From: an uncultured Spirochaetia bacterium
GTDB taxonomy: Bacteria; Spirochaetota; UBA4802; JAGODF01
Length of the DNA stretch: 9,891 bases
Assembly: GCA_937967705.1 (NCBI GenBank)
Contig: CALCJG010000276.1
Location: forward strand, 1 to 9,891
Direction: 5' to 3'
The notes under the pieces were generated by a model, which saw only the letters and a list, made by a program, of their open reading frames with translations, was not told where the DNA came from and searched no databases. Position numbers and translations under genes: made by a program. Positions 1-6,170 of this stretch are shown here, one piece after another (positions within the stretch are counted from its first letter, which is position 1; each line of letters starts with the position of its first letter).

Positions 1-2
1 TC

Positions 3-941
3 CCCGTGCGCGCCCTGGCTCTTCCGGGCGAGGGGATACCGGAGTTCTGGGGGGGCCGCGTGGAGACGATGCGGGGCGACGTGACCGATCCCGTATCGAT
101 CCAACGGGCCGTGGAAGGAACCGGCGCCGTCATCCACTGCGCTGCGCTGGTGAGCGATTGGGGCCCCCTGGAAACCTACTGGCGAATCACCGTGGAGGGG
201 AGCCGCAACGTCTACGATGCGGCCCTCGCTGCCCGCAGCCGGGTGATCCTCCTCTCGAGCATTGCCGTCTACGCCGACCGCATTCCCCGGGAGGTCTGCA
301 CCGAGGATACCCCCCACGGCAGCCCCCTGGGCCCCTACAGCCGCACCAAGCAGGCGCAGGAAAATCTGGCGAGGGAATACGCCCGGGAGCGCGGCCTGCC
401 CCTGGCAGTCATACGTCCTGCCAACGTCTATGGGGCGGGGTCCGGTCCCTGGGTCAACGACGTTCTGGGGGTGATACAAAGCGGCCTCCCCTCCCTGGTG
501 GGGAGCAGAAGCAACAACGCGGGACTGCTTCACGCGGACAACCTGGCGGACCTGATCCTGGCGGTACTGGAAAAGGGGATCGATGACGGGCGGATCTACA
601 ACGCCTGCGACGACCTGGAGATAACCTGGCGCCGCTACTTCTCGGACCTGGCGGCGATGATCGGCGCGGGACCTCAGCGATCTCTCCCCCTACCCCTCGC
701 CAGGGCCTCCGCCCTCGCCTGCGAGGCAGCAGGAAGGCTCTTTCGCTTCCGGAACCGCCCGCCGGTCACCCGGGAGGCGCTCAACCTGATCGGCTCCGAC
801 AACCGGTTTCCCGCCGACAGGGCCCGGAGGGAGCTGGGCTTTCAGCCCCGGGTGGGTTATGAGGAAGGACTTGAGGAGATCCGGCTCTCCCTGAGGGAGA
901 GCAGCGATATAATGAAATCCCATGGAGGAGAAATACAATGA
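3..941 (+). CDS. NAD(P)-dependent epimerase/dehydratase (extended SDR), 5'-truncated by window edge
   Basis: This is the C-terminal part, about 312 residues, of an extended short-chain dehydrogenase/reductase of the NAD-dependent epimerase/dehydratase (or 3-beta-HSD-like) family. The reading frame is open to the left edge and begins in the middle of the Rossmann fold, so the glycine-rich GxxGxxG nucleotide loop lies outside the window. The GTG at position 6 is probably an internal Val codon (in a VRAL segment after the second beta strand), not a start. Counting from that codon, visible landmarks are the GDVTD acidic strand end (24-28), a VIHCAA strand (42-47), the SS of the active site (84-85) and the YSRTK catalytic Tyr/Lys pair (111-115), followed by RPANVYG. 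The substrate cannot be read from the sequence. The stop overlaps the next start (ATGA), so both genes are in one operon and likely act in one pathway. A ceramide- or sterol-type ketone reductase is possible but unproven. Confidence 0.88.
   Translation, partial: PVRALALPGEGIPEFWGGRVETMRGDVTDPVSIQRAVEGTGAVIHCAALVSDWGPLETYWRITVEGSRNVYDAALAARSRVILLSSIAVYADRIPREVCTEDTPHGSPLGPYSRTKQAQENLAREYARERGLPLAVIRPANVYGAGSGPWVNDVLGVIQSGLPSLVGSRSNNAGLLHADNLADLILAVLEKGIDDGRIYNACDDLEITWRRYFSDLAAMIGAGPQRSLPLPLARASALACEAAGRLFRFRNRPPVTREALNLIGSDNRFPADRARRELGFQPRVGYEEGLEEIRLSLRESSDIMKSHGGEIQ
924..928 (+). promoter_or_regulatory. Ribosome binding site of the SDR gene
   Basis: A GGAGG sequence lies nine bases before the ATG at 938, inside the last codons of the upstream epimerase gene. 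It supports the ATG within the ATGA overlap as the true start and indicates translational coupling. Confidence 0.7.
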
Positions 942-1786
942 GCAGACTGCCCCACACCCTGGCCCTCATCACCGGCGGCTCCAGCGGCATCGGCCTGGCC
1001 GTCGCCCGGCTTCTGGCAAAGGAGGGCTGCCGCCTTATCCTTTGCGCCCGGGGCCTTCCCGCCCTGGAAGCGGCGCAAAAGAGCCTCATCCAGGACACCG
1101 GCTGTTCCCCCGATTCGGTTTCCATCCGATCCCTGGACGTCAGCGACCCCGGTAATATCAAACAGGGGATTGAGGAGATCGCCGCCTCGGCGGGGGTTCC
1201 GGACCTGGTAATACACAGCGCCGGGATCGGGATGGGGGATTACTTCGACCGGATCAGCCCGGAGGCCTTCGACCGGGTTATGCGCACCAATGTCTACGGG
1301 ACCTGGCACCTGGTGCAGGCCCTCCTGCCCCTCATGGAGGGCCATGGCGGGGGCCGCATCGTGCTCCTCTCCTCCGCCGCCGGTCTCATGGGGATGTACG
1401 GCTACAGCGCTTACGGCTGTTCCAAGTTTGCGGTGATGGGTCTGGCCGACTGCCTGCGGGGTGAGCTGAAGCCCCGGGGCATCGCTGTGACGGTGGTCTG
1501 CCCTCCCGAGGTGGACACACCCCTGATCCACGAGGAGGAGAAGACCCTGCCTCCCGAGGCGCGGGCGGTTAAGAACCTTCCGGGCCGGCTGAGCCCGGAG
1601 AACGCCGCCCGGGCCATACTGCGTGGCATAAAGAAGAAACGCTTCCTGGTGATCCCGGGGTTCCTGGCCCGCGGCAGCTACCTTTTCCACCGATACTCCA
1701 ACGGTTTCCTCTCCCGATGGATATCGGATATGGCGATACGCCGGGTGCAGAGGAAAAAGTTCCGCACAACGCCCGGAAAACAGTAG
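938..1786 (+). CDS. Classical SDR oxidoreductase, 3-ketodihydrosphingosine reductase-like
   Basis: This 282-residue protein is a complete classical short-chain dehydrogenase/reductase. The cofactor motif TGGSSGIG is at 12-19, HSAG (replacing NNAG) at 93-96, the structural Asn at 118, and the catalytic Ser146, Tyr159 and Lys163 (YGCSK). After the catalytic core comes a CPPEVDTP segment followed by an acidic stretch and a proline. This arrangement resembles the PP(D/E)xDTP region of KDSR, the enzyme that reduces 3-ketosphinganine to sphinganine. The C-terminus (about 232-275) is basic with hydrophobic patches and may associate with the membrane, as expected for a lipid enzyme. The NADPH preference is not certain. 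The gene overlaps the upstream epimerase gene by four bases and is followed by a convergent amylase gene. The SDR assignment is secure. The KDSR-like substrate is an inference from local motif resemblance recalled from the eukaryotic enzyme. Confidence 0.9.
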   Translation: MSRLPHTLALITGGSSGIGLAVARLLAKEGCRLILCARGLPALEAAQKSLIQDTGCSPDSVSIRSLDVSDPGNIKQGIEEIAASAGVPDLVIHSAGIGMGDYFDRISPEAFDRVMRTNVYGTWHLVQALLPLMEGHGGGRIVLLSSAAGLMGMYGYSAYGCSKFAVMGLADCLRGELKPRGIAVTVVCPPEVDTPLIHEEEKTLPPEARAVKNLPGRLSPENAARAILRGIKKKRFLVIPGFLARGSYLFHRYSNGFLSRWISDMAIRRVQRKKFRTTPGKQ

Positions 1787-1793
1787 AAGGGCC

Positions 1794-1810
1794 TCCGTTC
1801 CGGGAGCGGA
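1794..1810 (+). other. Small stem-loop between convergent genes
   Basis: The 57-base gap between the SDR stop and the convergent amylase stop holds a short hairpin with TCCGTTC pairing with GGAGCGGA (one G-T pair, 3-base loop). No T-run follows on either strand, so it is at best a weak or Rho-assisted transcript end. No better terminator is visible here. Confidence 0.25.
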
Positions 1811-1843
1811 CGACATCACCCCTTCCGGCGGAACCTTCCCCGG

Positions 1844-3091
1844 TCAGAGGTCCTTCCGGACCCAGACAGTCCATTCCCCTTTTTTTTCCGCCGCGACCTC
1901 CCAGCCCTTCCCGGGGCCGGTGTAATCGGAGCCGATGGAGAGCGCCAGAGTCTCAACGCCCTCCCCGTTCTTCACCAGCCCCGCGAAGCCGTAATGCGCA
2001 CCGGTGAGGTCGGTCCAGTCCGAGGAGGCAACGATGCCCGCCTTTTTCCGGGCTGCGATGAGCCGGCCAATCTCCTCCCCGTGACCCCAGTCGAAGCAGT
2101 CGGGCCAGTAGACACAGGGCGTTCCCGGCATGGAGAGGATGAAGGCGTAGGCCATGGATTTGAAATAGGGCGAGCAGGGCCAGCACTGCTGACCCCAGCC
2201 GTTGGCGGGGCTGTAGGGCGAGGCCCCCATGTCATGATTGTCCACGAAGGTGACCGCCATCTCCCGCTCGGAGGGTTCCGGCCTCGTGTTCAGGCCGTAT
2301 TTCAGATTGGCGGGGTTGCCGGTCTGTATCTCCCGCTTGAGGATGATGTCGAAGGCGCAGCCCCCGCTGTCCCGGGCCCATCCCAGGATGCGGTTCCGCT
2401 CGTCCGGACCGTATTTCCGGATCATCGGATCGTTGGTCATGTACGGGGAGGACTGCCAGTATTCCCCCACGGAGAAGTATTCCTCTTTTTCGGTATCCCT
2501 GATCCAGGAAACCACGTCCTCCACGGCGTACCCCCAGACGTAATCCCACCGCCAGCCGTCCACGCCGCACTCGTCCATCAGCTCGTTCATGGCCTGTTTG
2601 ATGCGCCGGTGAACCCGGGGCTCCGAGAGGTTGAGGTCATAACTCCCGTCCATGAAGGTTCCCCCGTCATCGTAGCCCCCCACGCTCCAGCAGGGGCCGG
2701 GATACTCCCAGATATCCTGCTCCATCCGGGCCCCATCGCGGTGATTGGTTACCAGGTCCACGATGACGCGGATTCCCCGCCGGTGCAGACCGCCGACAAG
2801 CGCCGTGAGCTCCGCCTTGCTGCCGTATCGGGAATCGAGGCTGAAATCGTGCCAGAAGTAGCCCTCCCCGCCGCCGTGCCGGCCGTCGGACTCCCAGCGG
2901 GAATCGTCCCGCCAGGGGGGCGGCAGATAGACCATGGTAAAGCCCAGGTCCGCTATCGCTGCGGTTCTGTCCGCCAGTATGCGGTACCAGGAGCGCTCCC
3001 CCCCGTCGAGGGTTCCGGTTCCCTGAGTTTTAACGAGATTCCAGTGAAAAGCCTGTAAAAGGACATCCCTGCCGTTTCCCCTTGTTGCCAT
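1844..3091 (-). CDS. GH13 alpha-amylase, plant/archaeal-type, apparently cytoplasmic
   Basis: This 415-residue glycoside hydrolase family 13 enzyme would cleave internal alpha-1,4 bonds of starch or glycogen-like glucans. The four GH13 regions are all present: VTNH (114-117), GWRWD with Arg181 and nucleophile Asp183, VGEYW with acid/base Glu210, and VDNHD with transition-state Asp287. The opening VLLQAFHW, the YLPP strand, the SRYGSKAEL segment and the late PGTPCVYW...FDWG stretch resemble plant and archaeal alpha-amylases (GH13_6/GH13_7-like). Length fits a single barrel plus a short C-terminal sheet domain. I chose ATG 3091 because GGAGGAGG lies just upstream; an in-frame ATG at 3127 has no ribosome site and is only about 10 bases from the predicted transcript start. 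There is no signal peptide, so the substrate may be internal glycogen. The active-site set looks intact. Subfamily placement is from memory of motifs. Confidence 0.93.
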   Translation of the reverse strand: MATRGNGRDVLLQAFHWNLVKTQGTGTLDGGERSWYRILADRTAAIADLGFTMVYLPPPWRDDSRWESDGRHGGGEGYFWHDFSLDSRYGSKAELTALVGGLHRRGIRVIVDLVTNHRDGARMEQDIWEYPGPCWSVGGYDDGGTFMDGSYDLNLSEPRVHRRIKQAMNELMDECGVDGWRWDYVWGYAVEDVVSWIRDTEKEEYFSVGEYWQSSPYMTNDPMIRKYGPDERNRILGWARDSGGCAFDIILKREIQTGNPANLKYGLNTRPEPSEREMAVTFVDNHDMGASPYSPANGWGQQCWPCSPYFKSMAYAFILSMPGTPCVYWPDCFDWGHGEEIGRLIAARKKAGIVASSDWTDLTGAHYGFAGLVKNGEGVETLALSIGSDYTGPGKGWEVAAEKKGEWTVWVRKDL

Positions 3092-3144
3092 CCCCCCTCC
3101 TCCCCCGTTTGACGCCGACGGGGACATATCATGAAATGGAGGCG

Positions 3145-3173
3145 ATTATACCCCCGGGGGGTGAAAAAGTCAA
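3145..3173 (-). promoter_or_regulatory. Sigma-70-type promoter of the amylase gene
   Basis: Read on the minus strand, this is TTGACT, a 17-base spacer, then TATAAT. That gives 5 of 6 and 6 of 6 matches to the consensus with ideal spacing. Transcription would begin near 3138, leaving a leader of about 47 bases before the chosen start. The -35 box overlaps the stop codon of the upstream dus gene. The spacer contains the palindrome C5G5 (3151-3160), an unusually rigid GC block inside a promoter. Confidence 0.75.
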
Positions 3174-4156
3174 GGGGCGGCCCTGTCCCCTCCCGGGTGG
3201 ATGAAGGCCTCTTCCGTGAGGATACGTTCGGTCAGTTCGCTGTAGTGCCGGAGATTTCCCGTCTTGCGGATCATCTTGCCGATTTTTCTCCCCTCACGGA
3301 ATCCCAGGGAGAGATATTCCCAGAGCCCCTTCATCCTGTCCAGTAGATGAGCGGAGCCGGAGAAGAGCGAACCGTATCCCTCCAGCAGGGCTCCGTGAAA
3401 ATCCTTCAGGCGCTTTCTGCGCTCCTCATCGCCGGCGATTCGCCCGGTTCGGATCTCCTCCAGGAACAAGGGATCGATGACGGCACCCCGGCCGATCATC
3501 CATCGGTCGACCCCGGGGAAACGCGAGGCCAGGGAGCGGAGGTCGTCGGCGCACAGGACATCACCGTTATAGGCCACCTTGTGCCCGGTCAGCCCCAGGC
3601 ATTCTGCGAAGGCCGCCGGATCGGCTTTTCCCCCGTACATCTGCCGGGCCGTCCGGGGATGGATGATGATCTCCTCCAGGGGGTAACGGTCGAGCACCGG
3701 CAGGAGCCGATGAATCTCCTCCGGGGAATCGAGACCCAGCCGCATCTTGACGGAGAGACGGGACTTCATTCGTCCTGACACGCCCTCCAGGAAGGCGTTG
3801 ACCCGATCCGGATGGGGAAGGAGCCCGGCCCCCCGGCCCTTCTTGACCGCCATGGGATAGGGACACCCCAGGTTCCAGTTGATCCGGTCGTACCCCAACT
3901 CCTCCAGGGCCCGGACGAGGAGTAGGAATTCACCCGCATCGGCGCTCAGCACCTGGGGGATCACCGCAAGCTCCCGGTTCCGCTCAGGCAGCAGGTCTTT
4001 GAGGAGATTGTTCCGTATCCGGTCCTTTCCCTTGCCGGTCACAAAGGGGGCCACGGCCAGGTCGAAGCCGGGGAAGTGACGGGCATAGAGGGTACGGAAG
4101 AGATGATCGGTGATGCCCTGAATCGGCGCCAGGTAGAGGAGGAAGGGACCGCTCAA
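3170..4156 (-). CDS. dus: tRNA-dihydrouridine synthase (Dus family)
   Basis: This 328-residue flavoenzyme reduces specific uridines in tRNA to dihydrouridine using FMN and NADPH. The TIM-barrel landmarks occur in order: LAPIQGITD (9-17, FMN-binding loop), Gln68 in PQVLS, NWNLGCP with the catalytic Cys98 (93-99), GRGAGLL (108-113), Lys137 in VKMRLG, HPRT (166-169), NGD (197-199) and GRG (222-224). Length is normal for the family. The start is TTG, overlapping the stop of the upstream yjbR-like gene as TTGA. No ATG or GTG fits closer to the conserved N-terminus, and the FMN loop begins only nine residues in, as expected. Which uridine is modified (the DusA, DusB or DusC type) cannot be told from these motifs. 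The coupling to the YjbR-like gene implies a shared transcript from upstream of 4503. Confidence 0.93.
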   Translation of the reverse strand: MSGPFLLYLAPIQGITDHLFRTLYARHFPGFDLAVAPFVTGKGKDRIRNNLLKDLLPERNRELAVIPQVLSADAGEFLLLVRALEELGYDRINWNLGCPYPMAVKKGRGAGLLPHPDRVNAFLEGVSGRMKSRLSVKMRLGLDSPEEIHRLLPVLDRYPLEEIIIHPRTARQMYGGKADPAAFAECLGLTGHKVAYNGDVLCADDLRSLASRFPGVDRWMIGRGAVIDPLFLEEIRTGRIAGDEERRKRLKDFHGALLEGYGSLFSGSAHLLDRMKGLWEYLSLGFREGRKIGKMIRKTGNLRHYSELTERILTEEAFIHPGGDRAAP

Positions 4157-4503
4157 AGCTTTTCCCGCTCGGCCCTGGGAAGCCCCCGGACCACCAGGTC
4201 ATAGGATTCGTCCATCATGCGGAGGAGATGTTCCTTCGGCACGGACCCGTCCAGGGTAACGGTGTTCCAGTGCTTTTTGTTCATGTAGTAGCCGGGTTTG
4301 ACCGCCTCGTAGAGGGAGCGCAGGAGCACCGCGTCCTCCGGGCTGCTCTTGAGGGTGATCCGCACGGGCTTCTCCTGCCAGGCCATCAGGGCAAACATCT
4401 TCCCTCCCACCTTGAAGACCGCGGCGTCCGGCCCGAAGGGAAATTCCTTGACCGCCCCCGGCTTGGCCAGGAGATATTTTTCCACAGGGGGATACTGTTT
4501 CAT
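4153..4503 (-). CDS. MmcQ/YjbR family protein (DUF419-type)
   Basis: This 116-residue protein matches the MmcQ/YjbR family, a small cytoplasmic alpha/beta fold with a putative double-wing DNA-binding shape and no settled biochemical role. Family hallmarks are visible: KPGAVKEFPFG near residues 14-24, VFKVGGKMFAL (29-39), PGYYMNKKHWNTV (70-82) followed by LDGSVP, and the final SYDLVVRGL helix. The length is typical. The ATG at 4503 is supported by GGAGG six bases upstream on the minus strand. The gene opens a two-gene operon and its stop overlaps the TTG start of dus, so dus translation probably depends on it. Calling it DNA-binding is family-level inference; nothing here points to a target. 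Confidence 0.9.
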   Translation of the reverse strand: MKQYPPVEKYLLAKPGAVKEFPFGPDAAVFKVGGKMFALMAWQEKPVRITLKSSPEDAVLLRSLYEAVKPGYYMNKKHWNTVTLDGSVPKEHLLRMMDESYDLVVRGLPRAEREKL

Positions 4504-4540
4504 GCAACGCCTCCGGCAATCCTGTTTTACACCAGACTTT

Positions 4541-4555
4541 CAGGCGGAATGCCTG
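4541..4555. repeat. Short inverted repeat upstream of the yjbR-dus operon
   Basis: CAGGC and GCCTG flank five bases, forming a small dyad about 40 bases before the yjbR-like start and about 160 bases before the outer-membrane gene. It sits in the divergent intergenic region and could be an operator or a leader hairpin. The arms are short and chance occurrence is quite possible. A lone perfect TTGACA lies on the minus strand at 4589-4594, but no good -10 follows at 16-18 bases, so I do not call a promoter for this operon. Confidence 0.25.
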
Positions 4556-4618
4556 TTCCTCTCCTATCTCCTCATCAACCATAAAGATTGTCAATCCCAA
4601 CACATAGAGAGGAAGGGA

Positions 4619-4665
4619 TATTTTTTAAAAAAACCCTTGCACAAGCCGCAAAACCGTTTTATATT
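4619..4665 (+). promoter_or_regulatory. AT-rich promoter region of the outer-membrane protein gene
   Basis: A T6-A7 tract (4621-4633) resembling an UP element is followed by a weak -35 (TTGCAC, 4637-4642), a 17-base spacer and a good -10 (TATATT, 4660-4665). Transcription would start near 4672, giving a leader of about 40 bases. In this GC-rich window the AT block stands out. The -35 matches only three consensus positions, so the UP-like tract and -10 carry most of the evidence. Confidence 0.5.
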
Positions 4666-4701
4666 TATTTTTCGCGTTAAGTTAAAAAAAACACATTCAC
4701 T

Positions 4702-4706
4702 GGAGG
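4702..4706 (+). promoter_or_regulatory. Ribosome binding site that fixes the outer-membrane protein start
   Basis: GGAGG lies five bases before the ATG at 4712. The frame stays open for about 360 bases upstream of this point, back over the divergent gene. This site and the signal peptide immediately after it show that the extra upstream frame is not coding. Confidence 0.8.
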
Positions 4707-4711
4707 ATGAC

Positions 4712-5962
4712 ATGAAACAACGCAAACTCTTCTTACCAATCATAGCTGCGATCCTGCTCTTTTCCAGCACTGCCTTCGCCAAAGGCGTGGCCACCACCAT
4801 GGGAAATCTGCAGCTCGTGGGACGCGACGGCCCCTTTGACGCCATGCGCAGCCCCGCCCTGCTGGTGGGAAACAAGGAGAACAACGGGGCAGGCCTGGCC
4901 GTGGATTATCAGTTCTGGAATGACCAGAGTGCGAAAGGAAACATGATTATTTCAAATACTGATTACACAAATAACTACGACAAACCCGACACAACCGAAT
5001 ATGAAGGCGCCCTGGCATATCTAACCAAATTGGGCAGCAATATGGCCCTGGGAATTGCCTACGAAAGGGAATACGACAAAACTACAAGCAAAATGCAGAA
5101 TTCTCTCATGGGATCTATGAGGACTGAAACGACGGAAAAGAACGTCATGAACCATGTCATGATCGGCATGGGTTATGCTCTCAGCCAGAACTTATCCCTT
5201 GGGGTGGGGCTGGGAGTGGATTATAACAACAGCCAGGAAGACGAAAATGAGGTCATCAGCGGCAATCGCAAAGACACCACGACAAAAACAAAGAACCTCA
5301 TTCTCAACGCTACTATTGGTCTCCTTTACACAATGGATAAAACCCAGCTGGGACTGGCAATTGACGCGGGGCAATACAATCAGATAAAGAAGGATAAAAG
5401 TGTAAATGACATAGGTAATGCTTATAGTGCAAGCAAAAGTGTATCGGGCTACTGGAAATACACACAAGGCCCCGGTGCTTTTGCCGGCATTTATCAGAAT
5501 CTCACTCCGCTCATCGATGTTGCCGCCGAGGCGGGTATCGTCCTTCCCCGCAAATACGATGGAAAATCCCTTGAAGCAGATGGGGACAATAAAACTATTT
5601 ATGAAACTAAAGCCGAGGTAGACCAGAAACTGACCTACACCCTTCGGGGTGGAATCGCCCTGAACGCCACCAAGGAATTAACCGTTTCCCTGGGAGCTGT
5701 CTACGGCAATATAAAAATAGATAACATAACCACCAAAGCGTCGAGCAAAGAGACCATTAAAACCACTGGGTATCATCTGATGGGAACCCTGGGATTTGAC
5801 TATAAACTGACCACCGCTACAAAAATCAATCTCTTCGGATTCTATCAGCAGAACAAGATCAAATTCGAAATGAATGAGACTGGCACGGACCCAATAATAT
5901 ACTGCAAGGATTTCACAACCAAATCCTTCAACGCCGGTCTATCCGCCACCCAGATGTTCTAG
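4712..5962 (+). CDS. Outer-membrane beta-barrel protein, function unknown
   Basis: This 416-residue protein has a clear Sec signal peptide: basic MKQRK, a hydrophobic core, and likely cleavage after AFA at residue 23. The mature part alternates polar and hydrophobic residues in repeated 8-12-residue strands (for example LSLGVGLGVDYN, TLRGGIALNAT, LTVSLGAVYGNI, HLMGTLGFDYKL), separated by long charged, Asn/Thr/Lys-rich loops. The protein ends in Phe, as BAM-inserted barrels usually do. The final strand is NAGLSATQMF. An N-terminal DGPFDAMRSPALLVGN segment resembles the conserved start of FadL-like or porin-like barrels, but I cannot place the family. There is one cysteine, near the C-terminus. 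The gene is visibly more AT-rich than its flanks, as are many surface proteins, and transfer is possible. It is monocistronic, with its own promoter and a strong terminator. Transport substrate or adhesin role is unknown. Confidence 0.88.
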   Translation: MKQRKLFLPIIAAILLFSSTAFAKGVATTMGNLQLVGRDGPFDAMRSPALLVGNKENNGAGLAVDYQFWNDQSAKGNMIISNTDYTNNYDKPDTTEYEGALAYLTKLGSNMALGIAYEREYDKTTSKMQNSLMGSMRTETTEKNVMNHVMIGMGYALSQNLSLGVGLGVDYNNSQEDENEVISGNRKDTTTKTKNLILNATIGLLYTMDKTQLGLAIDAGQYNQIKKDKSVNDIGNAYSASKSVSGYWKYTQGPGAFAGIYQNLTPLIDVAAEAGIVLPRKYDGKSLEADGDNKTIYETKAEVDQKLTYTLRGGIALNATKELTVSLGAVYGNIKIDNITTKASSKETIKTTGYHLMGTLGFDYKLTTATKINLFGFYQQNKIKFEMNETGTDPIIYCKDFTTKSFNAGLSATQMF

Positions 5963-5969
5963 TAAACCC

Positions 5970-6000
5970 GGGCGGGGGTTCCCCCCGCCCTTTTCCCTTC
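5970..6000 (+). terminator. Rho-independent terminator after the outer-membrane protein gene
   Basis: A nine-base-pair GC stem (GGGCGGGGG with CCCCCGCCC, loop TTC) begins seven bases after the stop codon. It is followed by TTTT and a pyrimidine-rich tail. This is a strong, textbook-like terminator that separates the barrel gene from the downstream peptidase promoter. Confidence 0.9.
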
Positions 6001-6039
6001 TCCCTTCTTTATCGTGCAATGAAGAATTCCGTAAATGTC

Positions 6040-6068
6040 TTGTAACCCAGGGCCCCTTCCCCTATAAT
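6040..6068 (+). promoter_or_regulatory. Sigma-70-type promoter of the M23 peptidase gene
   Basis: TTGTAA (4 of 6) is followed by a 17-base spacer and a perfect TATAAT (6063-6068). The transcript would start near 6075 and carry a leader of about 95 bases before the chosen start at 6171. This promoter probably serves the peptidase gene and perhaps the two genes after it. Confidence 0.65.
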
Positions 6069-6075
6069 AACCGCA

Positions 6076-6153
6076 ATGCCTATGCCTAGCGGAGAAATCA
6101 TTATTCCGACTGTTTCCATGCGCTTCTCCGCGGCAGGATCGAAAAAACGATGA
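6076..6153 (+). other. Possible 25-codon leader ORF before the peptidase gene
   Basis: An ATG almost at the predicted transcript start opens a 25-codon frame. It ends in TGA overlapping the in-frame ATG at 6150 of the peptidase frame (ATGA). No Shine-Dalgarno sequence precedes it, so it would need leaderless-type initiation. An imperfect dyad (6090-6108, CGGA...TCCG) lies inside it. This may be chance; I record it because the overlap arrangement resembles translational coupling. Confidence 0.2.
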
Positions 6154-6170
6154 TTACAGGAGTCCCCATC

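Noticed and set aside
857..1819. 320-codon minus-strand open frame
   Set aside because: It lies antisense over the SDR gene, has no family motif and no ribosome site. Long antisense frames are expected in GC-rich coding DNA.
1823..1833. TTCC-GGC-GGAA hairpin as amylase terminator
   Set aside because: The stem is only four base pairs with no T-run on the minus strand, which is too weak to call.
1994..3058. 354-codon plus-strand open frame
   Set aside because: It is the shadow of the amylase gene, whose catalytic motifs are all on the minus strand. Its translation is low-complexity Val/Pro/Gly/His-rich.
4572..4594. Promoter for the yjbR-dus operon from a perfect minus-strand TTGACA
   Set aside because: No acceptable -10 box occurs at 16-18 bases from it; the sequence there is purine-rich (GGAGAT).
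4349..4711. N-terminal extension of the outer-membrane protein frame
   Set aside because: It runs over the divergent yjbR-like gene and the promoter region. The signal peptide and GGAGG site place the start at 4712.
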